Origin: Martelella limonii
GTDB lineage: Bacteria > Pseudomonadota > Alphaproteobacteria > Rhizobiales > Rhizobiaceae
Direction of reading: 5' to 3'
NCBI RefSeq assembly: GCF_013344475.1
Contig: NZ_JABUOU010000007.1
Span: forward strand, 172,439 to 236,438
DNA: 64,000 bases
Part shown: positions 53,094-63,764 of the stretch, one piece after another
How positions within the stretch are numbered: the stretch's first letter is position 1
How the letters are laid out: every line of letters begins with the position of its first letter
Program-made: the position numbers and the translations under genes
Notes under the pieces: model-generated
The model's input: the letters and a program-made list of their open reading frames with translations, nothing else
Told to the model about the DNA's origin: nothing
Database searches by the model: none

Positions 53094-54557
53094 CTACACG
53101 GCGAATGTGGCCCGGGCAATCGCTTTTGTCCATTCTCCAATAGAACGATTTCGCCCTTCCGCGGGCATGGAAGGCGTGATTTCAGGTTCGCGCTGGGCAA
53201 GGGCCGAAAGCGCCTCCAGATCGGGCCAGAAGCCGGTAGCAAGCCCTGCAAGATGCGCCGCGCCGATCGCGGACGCCTCTGCATTGCGGCAGGGTGTGAC
53301 CGGGCGGTCGAGATAATCTGCCACGAGTTGCATGAGGAAGCGGTTGCGGCTCGGCCCGCCATCGACGGAAATCCGACCGGCAGCGCCCGCGGCTTCGGCC
53401 ATGATCGCGTACACATCCCGCACCTGTAAGGCGAGGCTTTCGGCCGCAGCCCGGGCAATATGCGCCGGCTTCGTGGAGAATGAGAGGCCGCAGGCGAGAC
53501 CCCGCGCATCGGCGTCCCAGTGCGGCGAGCCGAGGCCGACATGGGCAGGCACCAGCGAGACGCCGCCGGCATCATCGACCGTTTGAGCAAGCGCAAGCAA
53601 CGCCTCGACACTGTCAAGGCCGAGCAGCTCCGCAGTCCAGGGGAAAACCGAGGCGCTCACCAGAATATTGCCTTCGAAGGCGAAGGTCGGACGGCCGGCA
53701 ATCGACCAGGCGATTGTGGTGGTGATGCCGTCCGGCGGCACGATGTAGTCGGCAAGCGTCGTCATCACTGATGAGCCGGTCCCGAATGTCATCTTGCCAT
53801 CGCCGGGGGCAAAGGCGGCATGGCTGAACAGCGCCGCATGGCTGTCGCCGATGGCCGCAGCGATGGGAAGACCGTCGGGGAGTACGCCGACATTCTTCGT
53901 TGTACCAAATACATGGGCGCTGTCGAAGACGGCAGGCAGCATGGCCGGGTCGACTCCGAAAAGCCGGCAGAGATCATCGTCCCAAGAACCTTCGGCAAGG
54001 TTGAAAAGCTGGGTGCGCGCAGCATTTGACCGGTCTGTGGCATGGACGCTGCCGCCGGACAGTTTCCAGATCAACCAGCTATCGACAGTGCCGATACAGA
54101 CATCGCTCCCTTCGCGCCCATGATGGTCGAGCAACCAGGCGACTTTGGTTGCCGGAAACATGGGGTCGAGCGGCAGGCCGGTGCGGGCGATGACATCGGC
54201 CTCGTGACCGGCCTCGCGCAAAGCCCTGCAGGCGTCAGCCGTGCGGCGGCACTGCCAGCTAATGACGGGCCCAAGGGGGCGGCCGCTCTTGCGATCCCAG
54301 ATCAGGATCGATTCACGTTGATTGGAAATGCCGAGCGCGACGATCTCGACACGAGGCGTTTTCTTCAGGCATTCGGCAATCGCCACCGCGGTCGCTTGCC
54401 AGATTGCTTCTGCATCCTGTTCCACCCAGCCAGATTTCGGATGACTGATGGGTACGGGAGCCGAAGCGCTGGCGATAATATTGCCAGCATCAGACAACAG
54501 CACCGCCTTGGAATTGGTGGTGCCCTCGTCGATCGCCAGGATCGCCTTGCCTTTCAT
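53094..54557 (-). CDS. FGGY-family carbohydrate kinase (glycerol-kinase-like)
   Basis: 487 residues. N-terminal phosphate loop AIDEGTTNSKAVLL, ALGISNQRESILIWDRKSGR, FPATKVAWLLD, the GTGSSVMTT adenosine region, VGLGSPHWDADARG and a C-terminal DGGPSRNRFLMQLVADYL. The sequence stays close to glycerol kinase in the N-half, but the context with transketolase subunits and SDRs suggests a ketose or branched-sugar substrate. It phosphorylates the pathway intermediate before cleavage by the transketolase. The gap to the transketolase B gene is one base. Confidence 0.88.
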   Translation of the reverse strand: MKGKAILAIDEGTTNSKAVLLSDAGNIIASASAPVPISHPKSGWVEQDAEAIWQATAVAIAECLKKTPRVEIVALGISNQRESILIWDRKSGRPLGPVISWQCRRTADACRALREAGHEADVIARTGLPLDPMFPATKVAWLLDHHGREGSDVCIGTVDSWLIWKLSGGSVHATDRSNAARTQLFNLAEGSWDDDLCRLFGVDPAMLPAVFDSAHVFGTTKNVGVLPDGLPIAAAIGDSHAALFSHAAFAPGDGKMTFGTGSSVMTTLADYIVPPDGITTTIAWSIAGRPTFAFEGNILVSASVFPWTAELLGLDSVEALLALAQTVDDAGGVSLVPAHVGLGSPHWDADARGLACGLSFSTKPAHIARAAAESLALQVRDVYAIMAEAAGAAGRISVDGGPSRNRFLMQLVADYLDRPVTPCRNAEASAIGAAHLAGLATGFWPDLEALSALAQREPEITPSMPAEGRNRSIGEWTKAIARATFAV

Positions 54558-54558
54558 G

Positions 54559-55518
54559 TCATCCCTTCCGCGCGATCAGCGCCGCAGCGCTTTCGGCGAT
54601 CGCGTCAGGCGCCATGCCGAAATCGTCAAGCAGCGTGTTGGCTGAACCGGTATGGGCGAAAACGCCCGGCACGCCAAGCCGCTTCATCGGCACTGGCGCG
54701 GCATCAACCACCACTTCGGCAACAGCGCTGCCGAGCCCGCCGAAGATCGTATGCTCCTCGCAGGTCAGAATCGCGCCGGTCTGACGGGCCGCCGCGATGA
54801 TTGCGTCCTCGTCGATCGGGCGCACGCTTGCCATGTTGAGAACGCGGGCGGCAATACCACGCTTTTCAAGAATGGCGGCGGCCAGCACGGCACGGTGGGT
54901 CAGAACCCCGTTGGCGATAATGGTGAGGGCGTCGCCGTCACGCAGCATATCGGCCTTGCCGAGCTTGAAGACGTGCCCTTCCGGCAGGAGGTCCGGCACG
55001 CCGACGCGGCTCAACCGCAGGAAACAGCCGCCCTTGTGCTCGGCTGCCCAGCGAATGACGGCCGAGGTTTCGGTACGGTCGGCGGGCGCAATCACCGGCA
55101 CGTTGGGAAGCGCGCGGATCCAGGCGAAATCCTCTATCGAATGGTGAGTCGGCCCGAGTTCGCCATAGGCCATGCCGGAGGAAATACCGACAAGCTTCAC
55201 GTTTGTCTCGGAATAGGCGACATCGGCCTTGATCTGCTCCAGCGCGCGCCCCGTCAGGAATGGCGCGGCAGCGCAGACGAACGGAATCTTGCCGCCATTG
55301 GCGAGCCCCGCCCCGACGCCCACCATGTTCTGCTCGGCAATGCCGACATTGATCAGCCGCTCGGGAAACTTCTCGCCGAAGCCGCCAAGCTTGGAAGAGC
55401 CGACGGAGTCATTGCAGACCGCAACGATGTTGCTGTCCTGCGCTGCCAGCTGTTCCAGCGTCTCGGTAAAGGCGTTGCGGCAGTCGTGCAGTTTCGCGGT
55501 TTCGAACGGCATATTCAT
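54559..55518 (-). CDS. Transketolase-like subunit B (pyrimidine-binding and C-terminal domains)
   Basis: 319 residues covering the second half of a transketolase. INVGIAEQNMVGVGAGLANG carries the Glu that activates thiamine diphosphate (~residue 82), followed by YGELGPTHHSIEDFAWIRAL and NVPVIAPADR; the C-domain contains TCEEHTIFGGLGSAVAEVV. It needs subunit A for the other half of the active site. Two-gene transketolases are found in dedicated sugar pathways (for example the apulose-4-phosphate transketolase of D-apiose use) rather than in the pentose phosphate pathway. Its start overlaps subunit A by 4 bases. Confidence 0.9.
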   Translation of the reverse strand: MNMPFETAKLHDCRNAFTETLEQLAAQDSNIVAVCNDSVGSSKLGGFGEKFPERLINVGIAEQNMVGVGAGLANGGKIPFVCAAAPFLTGRALEQIKADVAYSETNVKLVGISSGMAYGELGPTHHSIEDFAWIRALPNVPVIAPADRTETSAVIRWAAEHKGGCFLRLSRVGVPDLLPEGHVFKLGKADMLRDGDALTIIANGVLTHRAVLAAAILEKRGIAARVLNMASVRPIDEDAIIAAARQTGAILTCEEHTIFGGLGSAVAEVVVDAAPVPMKRLGVPGVFAHTGSANTLLDDFGMAPDAIAESAAALIARKG

Positions 55519-56336
55519 CGAACGGCCTCCTCGAGTTCGGCCATGGCCTGGCGGTATTGCTCTTCATTCGGCACCTTGTGGTGCCAGGCGACATTGTCGG
55601 ACATGAAGGAGATGCCGTGCCCCTTGTTGGTATGAGCAACGATGCATTTCGGTTTACCGGGGGTGATGGCGTCCGCCGAAAGTGCACGGCAGATCGCCCC
55701 CATGTCATGGCCATCAATCTCTTCAACAGCCCAGCCGAATGCTTCAAGCTTTGGCGCAAGCGGCGCGATATTGTTTGTGTCTGCCAGACGTGCGCCCTGC
55801 TGCAGACGATTGTGGTCGATAATCAGCGTCAGATTGTCGAGCCCAAAATGCGCGCCGGCCATGATTGCTTCCCAGTTGGAGCCCTCCTGCATTTCGCCAT
55901 CGCCGGTGATGACGAAGGTGCGCCAGCCGGCCTTGTCGAGTTTTGCAGCCTTCGCCATGCCGACCGCGACCGGAAGGCCATGTCCGAGCGGGCCGGTATT
56001 GGTTTCCACGCCAGGAACCTTGACCCGGTTGGGATGCCCGTTGAGCCGCGAGCGATGCTTCAGGAAGGTTGAAATCTCATCTTGTGGGATAAACCCCTTT
56101 TCAGACAGCACAATGTAGAGCGCAAGCGCGGTATGGCCTTTTGAAAGAACAAGGCGGTCGCGCGCGGGGGCAAGCGGGTTCGCCGGGTCTACCTTCATTG
56201 TGTGGAAATAGAGTGCGGTGAGAAGATCGGTGACGGACATCTCGCCGCCGATATGGCCGGCGCCAGCTTCAAAGACGGCTGTAACATCGCGGCGCCGGAT
56301 GCGATTTGCGATAACGCGCAGTTCCTGGGGGTCCAT
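55515..56336 (-). CDS. Transketolase-like subunit A (ThDP pyrophosphate-binding domain)
   Basis: 273 residues, the first half of a transketolase. AGAGHIGGEMSVTDLLTALY, LSKGHTALALYIVLSEKGF, TGPLGHGLPVAVGMA and the ThDP/Mg motif GDGEMQEGSNWEAIMAGAHF ending in DHN are all present. It transfers two-carbon ketol units together with subunit B. First gene of the minus operon A-B-FGGY-SorC. The promoter at 56367-56395 lies just upstream. Confidence 0.92.
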   Translation of the reverse strand: MDPQELRVIANRIRRRDVTAVFEAGAGHIGGEMSVTDLLTALYFHTMKVDPANPLAPARDRLVLSKGHTALALYIVLSEKGFIPQDEISTFLKHRSRLNGHPNRVKVPGVETNTGPLGHGLPVAVGMAKAAKLDKAGWRTFVITGDGEMQEGSNWEAIMAGAHFGLDNLTLIIDHNRLQQGARLADTNNIAPLAPKLEAFGWAVEEIDGHDMGAICRALSADAITPGKPKCIVAHTNKGHGISFMSDNVAWHHKVPNEEQYRQAMAELEEAVR

Positions 56337-56366
56337 ATGTCACCTATGCATAATTATTCTCAACCT

Positions 56367-56395
56367 ATTAAACATGCGCGATAAGCTTTTGTCAA
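56367..56395 (-). promoter_or_regulatory. Promoter of the transketolase-FGGY-SorC operon
   Basis: On the minus strand TTGACA (56390-56395), exactly 17 bases, then TTTAAT (56367-56372): a near-consensus promoter about 30-60 bases upstream of the subunit A start. Just downstream lies an AT-rich word, ATGCATAATTAT (56346-56357), which could be the SorC operator. Confidence 0.6.
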
Positions 56396-56494
56396 GATGG
56401 GTTGGCCGCTGCGAAGCCATGCTATCCGCTCCAAAGAAAAGACGCGAGTAATGGCGCAAGGCCTTCCGTAGGTGATCGGCGTCGCAACCGCTGC

Positions 56495-56523
56495 TTGACA
56501 GGCTTAACTGCATCCATTATGGA
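56495..56523 (+). promoter_or_regulatory. Divergent promoter of the second sugar ABC operon
   Basis: TTGACA (56495-56500), 17-base spacer, TATGGA (56518-56523), reading toward the permease gene 44 bases further. It stands about 100 bases from the opposing promoter, so one regulator could govern both directions. Confidence 0.5.
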
Positions 56524-56566
56524 TTTTCTATCAGGTGTGAATACATATGCGCATGAGGAGGAAAAC

Positions 56567-57547
56567 ATGGCAGTGACACAGGAGGCCCCTGCGCAGAAGC
56601 CGCGCCTTTCAGAGATGGTATCGCTGTCGGGCGCAACGGGGCCGCTGATCGGTCTGGTGCTGCTCTGCATTTTCCTGACCTTTGCGACCGACGCTTTTCT
56701 GTCCTTCCGAAACTTTCTAAACATTCTCGATCAGATCACCGTGCTCGGCATCATGGCCGTGGGCATGACCTTCGTCATTCTGATCGGCGGCATCGACCTC
56801 TCGGTTGGTTCTGTGCTGGCGCTGGCGATGATGGTGCTCGGCTATCTCAACGTCGAAGCCGGCATGCCGATGATTGTCGCCATTGGCGGCGCGCTGGCTG
56901 CCGCAGCAGTCTGCGGCGTTGCCTCCGGGCTCATGATCACCGAATTCAAGGTGCCCGCTTTCATTGCCACGCTTGCCATGATGTCGATCGCGCGCGGACT
57001 TGCCAACATGATTACCAACGGCTCGCAGATCATCGGTTTTGCGCCCTGGTTCAATATGAGTGCGATCATCCGCTATGGCGGGTTCCTGACCATGACTGTC
57101 GCCGTCATGCTGGTTGTGTTCGCGGCCGCGATCCTGTTCCTGCGCTATCGCCAGGGCGGCCGTATTCTCTACGCGATTGGCGGCAACCCTGAAGTCGCAC
57201 GCCTTGCCGGCATCAATGTCCGCAAAACGACGATACTGGTCTATACGAGCTGCGCAGCTCTTGCAGGCCTTGCAGGCGTGCTTCTGGCTGCAAGACTCGA
57301 TTCCGTGCAGCCGAGCTCCGGCGTTTCCTACGAACTTGATGCGATCGCGGCCGTTGTCATCGGCGGCACAAGCCTTTCGGGTGGATCGGGCGGTGTCGTC
57401 GGCACGATCATCGGCGTGCTGATCATCGGCGTCCTGCGCAATGGCCTCAATCTACTGTCTGTTTCCCCGTTTCTGCAGGCTGTCATCATCGGCGCGGTCA
57501 TCGTGCTCGCCGTCGCCGCAGAAACCTTCAAGCACAGGAGCAGATAA
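56567..57547 (+). CDS. Sugar/polyol ABC transporter permease
   Basis: 326 residues from ATG 56567 (MAVTQEAPAQKPRLSEMVSL), preceded by GAGGAGG; the longer frame from 56402 runs through the promoter. RbsC-type permease with about ten helices and the signature VGMTFVILIGGIDLSVGSVL, plus a cytoplasmic AIGGNPEVARLAGI loop. Gene order here is permease, binding protein, ATPase, which differs from the first ABC operon. It takes up the substrate oxidised by the two SDR enzymes at the end of the operon. Confidence 0.92.
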   Translation: MAVTQEAPAQKPRLSEMVSLSGATGPLIGLVLLCIFLTFATDAFLSFRNFLNILDQITVLGIMAVGMTFVILIGGIDLSVGSVLALAMMVLGYLNVEAGMPMIVAIGGALAAAAVCGVASGLMITEFKVPAFIATLAMMSIARGLANMITNGSQIIGFAPWFNMSAIIRYGGFLTMTVAVMLVVFAAAILFLRYRQGGRILYAIGGNPEVARLAGINVRKTTILVYTSCAALAGLAGVLLAARLDSVQPSSGVSYELDAIAAVVIGGTSLSGGSGGVVGTIIGVLIIGVLRNGLNLLSVSPFLQAVIIGAVIVLAVAAETFKHRSR

Positions 57548-57552
57548 ATTTC

Positions 57553-57594
57553 GGCCGGTTCAGACCGGCCAGATAACGGGGCCCGAAACCGGGC
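57553..57594 (+). terminator. Two consecutive hairpins between permease and binding-protein genes
   Basis: GGCCGGT-TCAG-ACCGGCC (57553-57570) and GCCCG-AAAC-CGGGC (57581-57594). Both have tetraloops and lie 6 bases past the permease stop. Their likely role is to set the high binding-protein to permease ratio by processing or partial termination. Confidence 0.55.
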
Positions 57595-57636
57595 TTCAAA
57601 CGGGGTTGAGAACCCAAACACTAGGAGGAGAATATC

Positions 57637-58572
57637 ATGAAAATCTGCAAGAAAATCATCGCGGCTGCGCTCGCATCCGTTGCTCTGGCCGGACCGGCAC
57701 TTGCTGACGAAGTCAACAAGATTGGCCTTGCTGTGCCGAACCTTCAGGCCGACTTCTTCAACCAGATCAAGCTTGGCGTTGAAAACTACGGCAAGGAAAA
57801 AGGCATCGAGGTCATCGTCGTTGATGCCAAGAATGACACCGCGACCCAGGTCAGCCAGGTTCAGGATCTGATGACCCAGGGCATCGACGCCTTCATCTAC
57901 ATCCCAGCAGGCGCCGCCGCCGCCGCCGTTCCGACCCGCCTAGCCCGCGCTGAAGGCATTCCAGTGATCAATGTCGACCGTACGCCCGAAGGCGCGCCGG
58001 GCGATACCTTCATTGCCGGCGAAAGCGTTGAATCCGCCTATCAGGTCTGCAAGCACATCATCGATCTTGCCGGCGGCGAGGGCAAGATGGCGATGATCCA
58101 CGGCCAGAAGGGCACCACGCCTGAAGTCGACCGCACCAAGGGCTGCATGCGCGCCATCGAGGAAAACCCGAATGTCGAGCTGGTCACCGAACAGTGGAGC
58201 CAGATGTGGTCACCGGATGAAGGCTTCTCGATTGCCCAGAACATGCTGCAGGCCCATCCGGATCTCAAGCTGATCTTCGGCCAGGCTGATGGTCTCGCCA
58301 TGGGCGCGGCCAAGGCTGTCGATGTTGCCGGCCTCTCCGACCAGGTCATCATCGGCGGCTATGACGGCGACGTCGCGGCACTTGAATACCTCGCCAAGTG
58401 CGAAGGTCCGTTCGTGGCTACCGCCACCCAGAGCACCCAGATGATGGGCCGTCTTGCCGTGGATTCCGCCATCAAGGTTGCCGCCGGTGAGAGCGTGCCT
58501 GAGCGCCAGACACCAAATGCGGTTCTGACCACCTGCGAGAATGCGCCGCAGTTCGTCGAAAACCATCCGTAA
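57637..58572 (+). CDS. Sugar/polyol ABC transporter binding protein
   Basis: 311 residues with a signal peptide (MKICKKIIAAALASVALAGP) after a strong ribosome site (AGGAGGAG). RbsB-type fold: IGLAVPNLQADFFNQIKLGV, DAFIYIPAGAAAAAVP, IPVINVDRTPEG, GKMAMIHGQKGT and VIIGGYDGD. Three cysteines in the mature part (CKH, KGCMR, AKCEG) are unusual for the family and might pair in the periplasm. It delivers the substrate to the permease. The DLAGGEGKMAMI and NVDRTP segments are those of sugar/polyol binders rather than of AI-2 binders. Confidence 0.9.
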   Translation: MKICKKIIAAALASVALAGPALADEVNKIGLAVPNLQADFFNQIKLGVENYGKEKGIEVIVVDAKNDTATQVSQVQDLMTQGIDAFIYIPAGAAAAAVPTRLARAEGIPVINVDRTPEGAPGDTFIAGESVESAYQVCKHIIDLAGGEGKMAMIHGQKGTTPEVDRTKGCMRAIEENPNVELVTEQWSQMWSPDEGFSIAQNMLQAHPDLKLIFGQADGLAMGAAKAVDVAGLSDQVIIGGYDGDVAALEYLAKCEGPFVATATQSTQMMGRLAVDSAIKVAAGESVPERQTPNAVLTTCENAPQFVENHP

Positions 58573-58609
58573 ACCTGCAGACGACGCAACATCGATAAAG
58601 GGCGGCGCC

Positions 58610-60103
<1,494 letters not shown>

Positions 60104-60121
60104 CAGGACATGGAGTCTGAA

Positions 60122-60907
60122 ATGCAACGTTTTAAGGGAAAGACCATCGTCGTCACCGGCGGCAACAAGGGGATCGGCTTTGCGATCGCTACCCGCTTTG
60201 CGGAAGAGGGCGCAAACCTTGTCATCGCATCCGTCGAGGCCCAGGTCGAGGCGGCTGCGCAGGCGCTTTCGGACATGACCGGCGCAAAGACGGCGGGTAT
60301 TATCTGCGACGTGACTGACCACGAAGCGGTGACAGCACTCTACGACCGCGCGGCGCGCGACTTCGGGGGCGTCGATATCTCGGTGCAGAACGCCGGCATC
60401 ATCACCATCGCCAAGGTCGAGGACCTGACGGTTGCCGAATGGGATGCCACGATGGCGGTTAACACCAAGGGTGCGTTCCTGTGCTGCCAGCAGGCGATCC
60501 GCCATATGCGCGCTTCCGGCAAGGGCGGACGGCTGATCAATATCGCTTCCGGTCAGGCACGCGACGGCTTCATCTACACCCCGCATTATGCCGCATCGAA
60601 ATTCGGCGTCATGGGCATGACCCAGAGTCTTGCCAAGGAGGTGGCGCTCGACAACATCACCGTCAACGCGATCTGCCCCGGCATCATCAAGACCGATATG
60701 TGGGACTACAATGACCGCGTCTGGGGCAAGATGCTCGGCGATTTCGGACCCGGAGAATTGATGGCAAGCTGGGTGGAGAACATACCGATGAAGCGCGCCG
60801 GCGAAGGCAAGGACGTTGCCGGCCTGATCGCCTTTCTCGCAAGCAACGACGCAGAATACATCACCGGCCAGACCATCAATGTCGATGGCGGATTGATCAT
60901 GTCGTGA
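60122..60907 (+). CDS. SDR-family polyol/sugar dehydrogenase
   Basis: 261 residues from ATG 60122 (GGAG 6 bases upstream); an ATG at 60110 is also in frame. Classical SDR: cofactor motif TGGNKGIG (~12-19), NAG (~90), catalytic Ser in INIASGQ (~142) and YAASK (~157-161). It probably oxidises a polyol to a ketose with NAD(P)+. Acidic Asp in the DVTDHEAV segment rather than an Arg-rich region gives no firm cofactor choice. It is coupled 18 bases behind the ATPase gene. Confidence 0.88.
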   Translation: MQRFKGKTIVVTGGNKGIGFAIATRFAEEGANLVIASVEAQVEAAAQALSDMTGAKTAGIICDVTDHEAVTALYDRAARDFGGVDISVQNAGIITIAKVEDLTVAEWDATMAVNTKGAFLCCQQAIRHMRASGKGGRLINIASGQARDGFIYTPHYAASKFGVMGMTQSLAKEVALDNITVNAICPGIIKTDMWDYNDRVWGKMLGDFGPGELMASWVENIPMKRAGEGKDVAGLIAFLASNDAEYITGQTINVDGGLIMS

Positions 60908-60954
60908 GCGCGCTCCGACAGGTTTGATGTTCGCACAGCAGAAAGAATTGGATT

Positions 60955-61755
60955 ATGAACGAGAATTCCGAAATTACACTTAACGCGCCCGCCATGTTCG
61001 ATCTTTCGGGCCGAGTCGCGCTTGTCACCGGCGCGGGCAGCGGTATCGGCCAGCGCATTGCCATGGGACTCGCCCAATGTGGCGCGGATGTCGCGCTCGT
61101 CGATCGGCGCACGGATGACGGGCTTGAAAGAACGGCCGAGTTTATCGCCAGGGCCGGACGAAAATCATTGCAGATCGCAGCTGATGTGACCTCTGAAGTT
61201 GCCTTGGAGGAGGCGGTTGCAAAGACCGAGGCCGAGCTCGGTTCGCTCCTCCTGGCGCTCAACGCCGCAGGCATCGCCAATGCCAATCCTTGCGAGGAGA
61301 TGTCCGAGGATCAGTATCAGACTCTGATGGACATCAACATGAAGGGCGTGTGGCTGTCCTGCCGGGCAGAGGCACGCGCGATGCTCTCTCATGGCAAGGG
61401 CGGATCGATCGTCAACATCGCATCCATGTCCGGCGTGATCGTCAATCGCGGCCTCAATCAGGTGCATTACAACGCATCAAAGGCCGGCGTGATTCACATG
61501 TCGAAATCGATGGCAATGGAATGGGTCGATCGCGGCATTCGGGTCAATTCGATCAGCCCCGGCTACACCGCCACCCCCATGAACACCCGTCCCGAAATGG
61601 TGCACCAGACCAAGGAATTCGAGAGCCAGACGCCGATGCAGCGCATGGCAACCGTCGACGAAATGGTCGGCCCCGCGATCTTCCTTCTGTCCAACGCATC
61701 CTCCTATTGCACCGGCGTCGACCTGCTGGTCGACGGCGGATTCTGCTGCTGGTAA
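60955..61755 (+). CDS. Second SDR-family dehydrogenase
   Basis: 266 residues, MNENSEITLNAPAMFDLSGR at the start, cofactor motif TGAGSGIG, NAAG, catalytic Ser in NIASMSG and YNASK. LVDRRTDD after the second strand has an Asp at the NAD-selective position, so NAD+ is likely. It resembles L-xylulose/D-arabinitol-type and gluconate-type SDRs only in general. Last gene of the ABC operon; with the upstream SDR it could carry out two successive oxidations or handle two stereoisomers. I see no gene in 61756-62032. Confidence 0.88.
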   Translation: MNENSEITLNAPAMFDLSGRVALVTGAGSGIGQRIAMGLAQCGADVALVDRRTDDGLERTAEFIARAGRKSLQIAADVTSEVALEEAVAKTEAELGSLLLALNAAGIANANPCEEMSEDQYQTLMDINMKGVWLSCRAEARAMLSHGKGGSIVNIASMSGVIVNRGLNQVHYNASKAGVIHMSKSMAMEWVDRGIRVNSISPGYTATPMNTRPEMVHQTKEFESQTPMQRMATVDEMVGPAIFLLSNASSYCTGVDLLVDGGFCCW

Positions 61756-62071
61756 ACCTTGCACCTCGTGGCAGCGGTCGGCAGTTCAAGCTGAGTCAGA
61801 ATTAGGTAAACTCATAAACCTGCGTCAACAACGAGCAAAGTGCGAACGTCGTGCCGCGATTGCGCGGGCTCCTGATAAGCCCCAAGGGCCTGAGGCCTCC
61901 CGGCAGCAGGCCAGAATAACCCAGCCGACACTGACGGACAGCATCAGGTCTTGGACGGATACGAACCGGCGACTAGCCATTCGCGAATGAGCAGTACATT
62001 GATTGTGTTTCACAATTATCTGCTCTTATAAGTCAACCCTCCCGAGTTTGTCGGAGGCCGCTTGGCCTAAG

Positions 62072-62977
62072 TTATGCGGCCATAGCTGTCGCGCCCGGCA
62101 TGGCGTAGTATTGTTCTTCCGCCTCGGCGGACGGAATGTTCCCGATTGGCTTGAGAAGGCGGCGGTTGTTGAACCAATCGACCCATTCGAGCGTGGCCAA
62201 CCCCACGGCTGCAAAGTTGCGCCATGGTCCTAGCCTGTCGATGACATCGGCCGTGCGAAGACCGTTGATCGTTTCGGCGAGAGTGTTGTCATAACTCTCG
62301 CCAGTACTTCCGACAGAAGGCTCTATGCCTGCTTCCGCCAATCGCGCGGAAAAGCGAATGGACACTTACTGCGAGCCGCGATCGGAATGGTGAACCACGC
62401 CGTCGCGATGGACAGGCCGCCGATCATGCAGTGTGTGGTCGAGGGCATCGAGCACAAAGCCCGCATGGGCCGTTCGGCTTGCCCGCCACCCGACGATGCG
62501 GCGGGCGAAGGCATCAATGACGAAGGCCACGTAAACGAAGCCCTGCCATGTCGCGTCATAAGGAAAATCAGATAAACACAGCATGTTTGGCGCTGGAGCG
62601 AAGGACTGTCGGTTCACACGGTCGAGTGGGCATGGAGCGGACTTGTCCGACGCGGTAGCTTTGACTGGCTTGCCGCGAATGATGCCTTGAAGCCCCATCA
62701 TTTTCATGAGCCGTGCGACGGTGCAGGGAACGACATCGAAGCCTTCTCGCTGCAACTGCCGCCAGACTTTCCGCACGCCATAAACCTGGACGTTCTGGTT
62801 GAACACCCGGCGTATCTCGATCTCCATGGCCATGTCGCTCCGGGCGCGGGCCGACAGGCGTTCCACGTCCGTACGCTTCCCAACGACCTCATAATAGGTG
62901 GATGGGGCAATCGGCATCAGTCTGCAGATCGGCTCGAACCCGAGCACCGCGCGGTGTTCGTCGATGAAAGCAATCAT
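62072..62977 (-). pseudogene. IS3 transposase orfB, interrupted by a nonsense codon
   Basis: The frame from ATG 62977 ([20 protein letters not shown]) reads the orfB domain with RRVFNQNVQVYGVRKVWRQL and a DDE integrase core: first Asp in CLSDFPYDATWQGFVYVAFV, second in HHSDRGSQ, Glu in YDNTLAETING. A TAA at 62366-62368 follows GSQ exactly where the family has Tyr (GSQYVS), and the same frame continues to 62072. A single base change (Tyr codon to TAA) separates the second Asp from the Glu, so the product is inactive. Confidence 0.88.
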
Positions 62978-63246
62978 CGCTTCAGTGGGCGGTCGAGCTC
63001 CGTCTGGGCAAAATATGCGGACGCCTTGCGCGAAATCTCGTTGGCCTGACGAAGCTCGCGGTTCTCCCGTTCCAGAGCCTTCATCTTCTCGGCGATGTCA
63101 CTCGCCAGACCAGTTCGCTTGCCGCTGTCTACCTCGGTCTTCTTCACCCACTCATTGAGCGTATGCGACGAGCAGCCGATCTTGCCGGCTATGGAAGACA
63201 CCGCCGCCCATCGCGAAGGATGTTCCGCTTCATGCTCGGCCACCAT
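62974..63246 (-). CDS. IS3 transposase orfA (N-terminal end frameshifted)
   Basis: 90 residues with the HTH of IS3 OrfA ([20 protein letters not shown]) followed by a leucine-zipper-like helix ([20 protein letters not shown]). Upstream bases in the same frame read [16 protein letters not shown], the usual OrfA beginning, but the likely original ATG (MTSK) is in another frame, so a base seems gained or lost near 63290. The 3' end overlaps orfB by 4 bases (ATGA), the normal layout for orfA/orfB frameshifting. Confidence 0.8.
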   Translation of the reverse strand: MVAEHEAEHPSRWAAVSSIAGKIGCSSHTLNEWVKKTEVDSGKRTGLASDIAEKMKALERENRELRQANEISRKASAYFAQTELDRPLKR

Positions 63247-63359
63247 TCGAACAGCGCGGGCGCAGACTTCAGGAGAAAAATTTGTCCGTCGTCTTACTTG
63301 TCATAGACCCTACTTCTCACAAGTTGGGGTCGCCGGCAAAGCCGGGGTGGTTCACATCG

Positions 63360-63663
63360 CCAGGCAACATCTCGCCCAACGCGTTCGCGATGAGAATGGT
63401 ACTTAAAAACAGGCCGCTTGAGGCCAGATTGAGAACCCAAGGCTCTCCGGAAAATAGAGGGAAGTCATGGCCCAGGTCATCTTCATCAGGACCTCCGGCA
63501 TTAACAGGGCGAAGATGAAGATCGGCACGGCCACCATCACCAACATGCTCCGCAATGTGTTCCATGAGGGAAGACGTGCGATCGCATGACGAAGAGGCCG
63601 CGGAAAGGGGCCGAAATGCCGAAAACCCAGATAGGGAAATGACCGTAAAGCCGCGCCACACAT
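63360..63663 (-). pseudogene. Frameshifted fragment of a membrane protein, perhaps a DppC-like permease
   Basis: Two minus-strand frames together give a hydrophobic protein end. One reads WNTLRSMLVMVAVPIFIFAL ... SLYFPESLGFSI; the other [20 protein letters not shown] ... ALGEML, ending at the IS terminus. The latter resembles the last helix of dipeptide-type ABC permeases (LGDxLRDxLDP). At least one frameshift and both ends are missing. The remaining bases up to 63849 hold only the cysD upstream region. Confidence 0.35.
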
Positions 63664-63764
63664 CGGAACTTCTGTCGCAAACGCCTCAAGACGGGGTAAC
63701 TCGAGGCTTCCACATGGCAGGGGTTTAGGATTTCATTTCAAAAACCTCGGGTCCATCGGTCAAA

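Larger units (their letters stand above)
62033..63354 (-). mobile_element. IS3-family insertion sequence, damaged (1,322 bp)
   Basis: Imperfect terminal inverted repeats: the left end begins TCAACCCTCCCGAGTTTGTC, the right end (read inward) TGAACCACCCCGGCTTTGCC, 17 of 24 matching. Between them lie overlapping orfA and orfB on the minus strand, as in IS3-family elements. Flanks show no matching 3-4 bp target duplication (taag versus tcgc), so an end has been rearranged or the insertion is old. orfB is broken by a stop codon, so the copy should be immobile unless helped in trans. The related 3' end at 33194-33275 is in the same orientation. Confidence 0.85.

Noticed and set aside
53094..54557. 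Naming the FGGY kinase glpK
   Set aside because: Glycerol-kinase-like segments are clear, but linkage to transketolase subunits and SDRs argues for another substrate, so no symbol is given.
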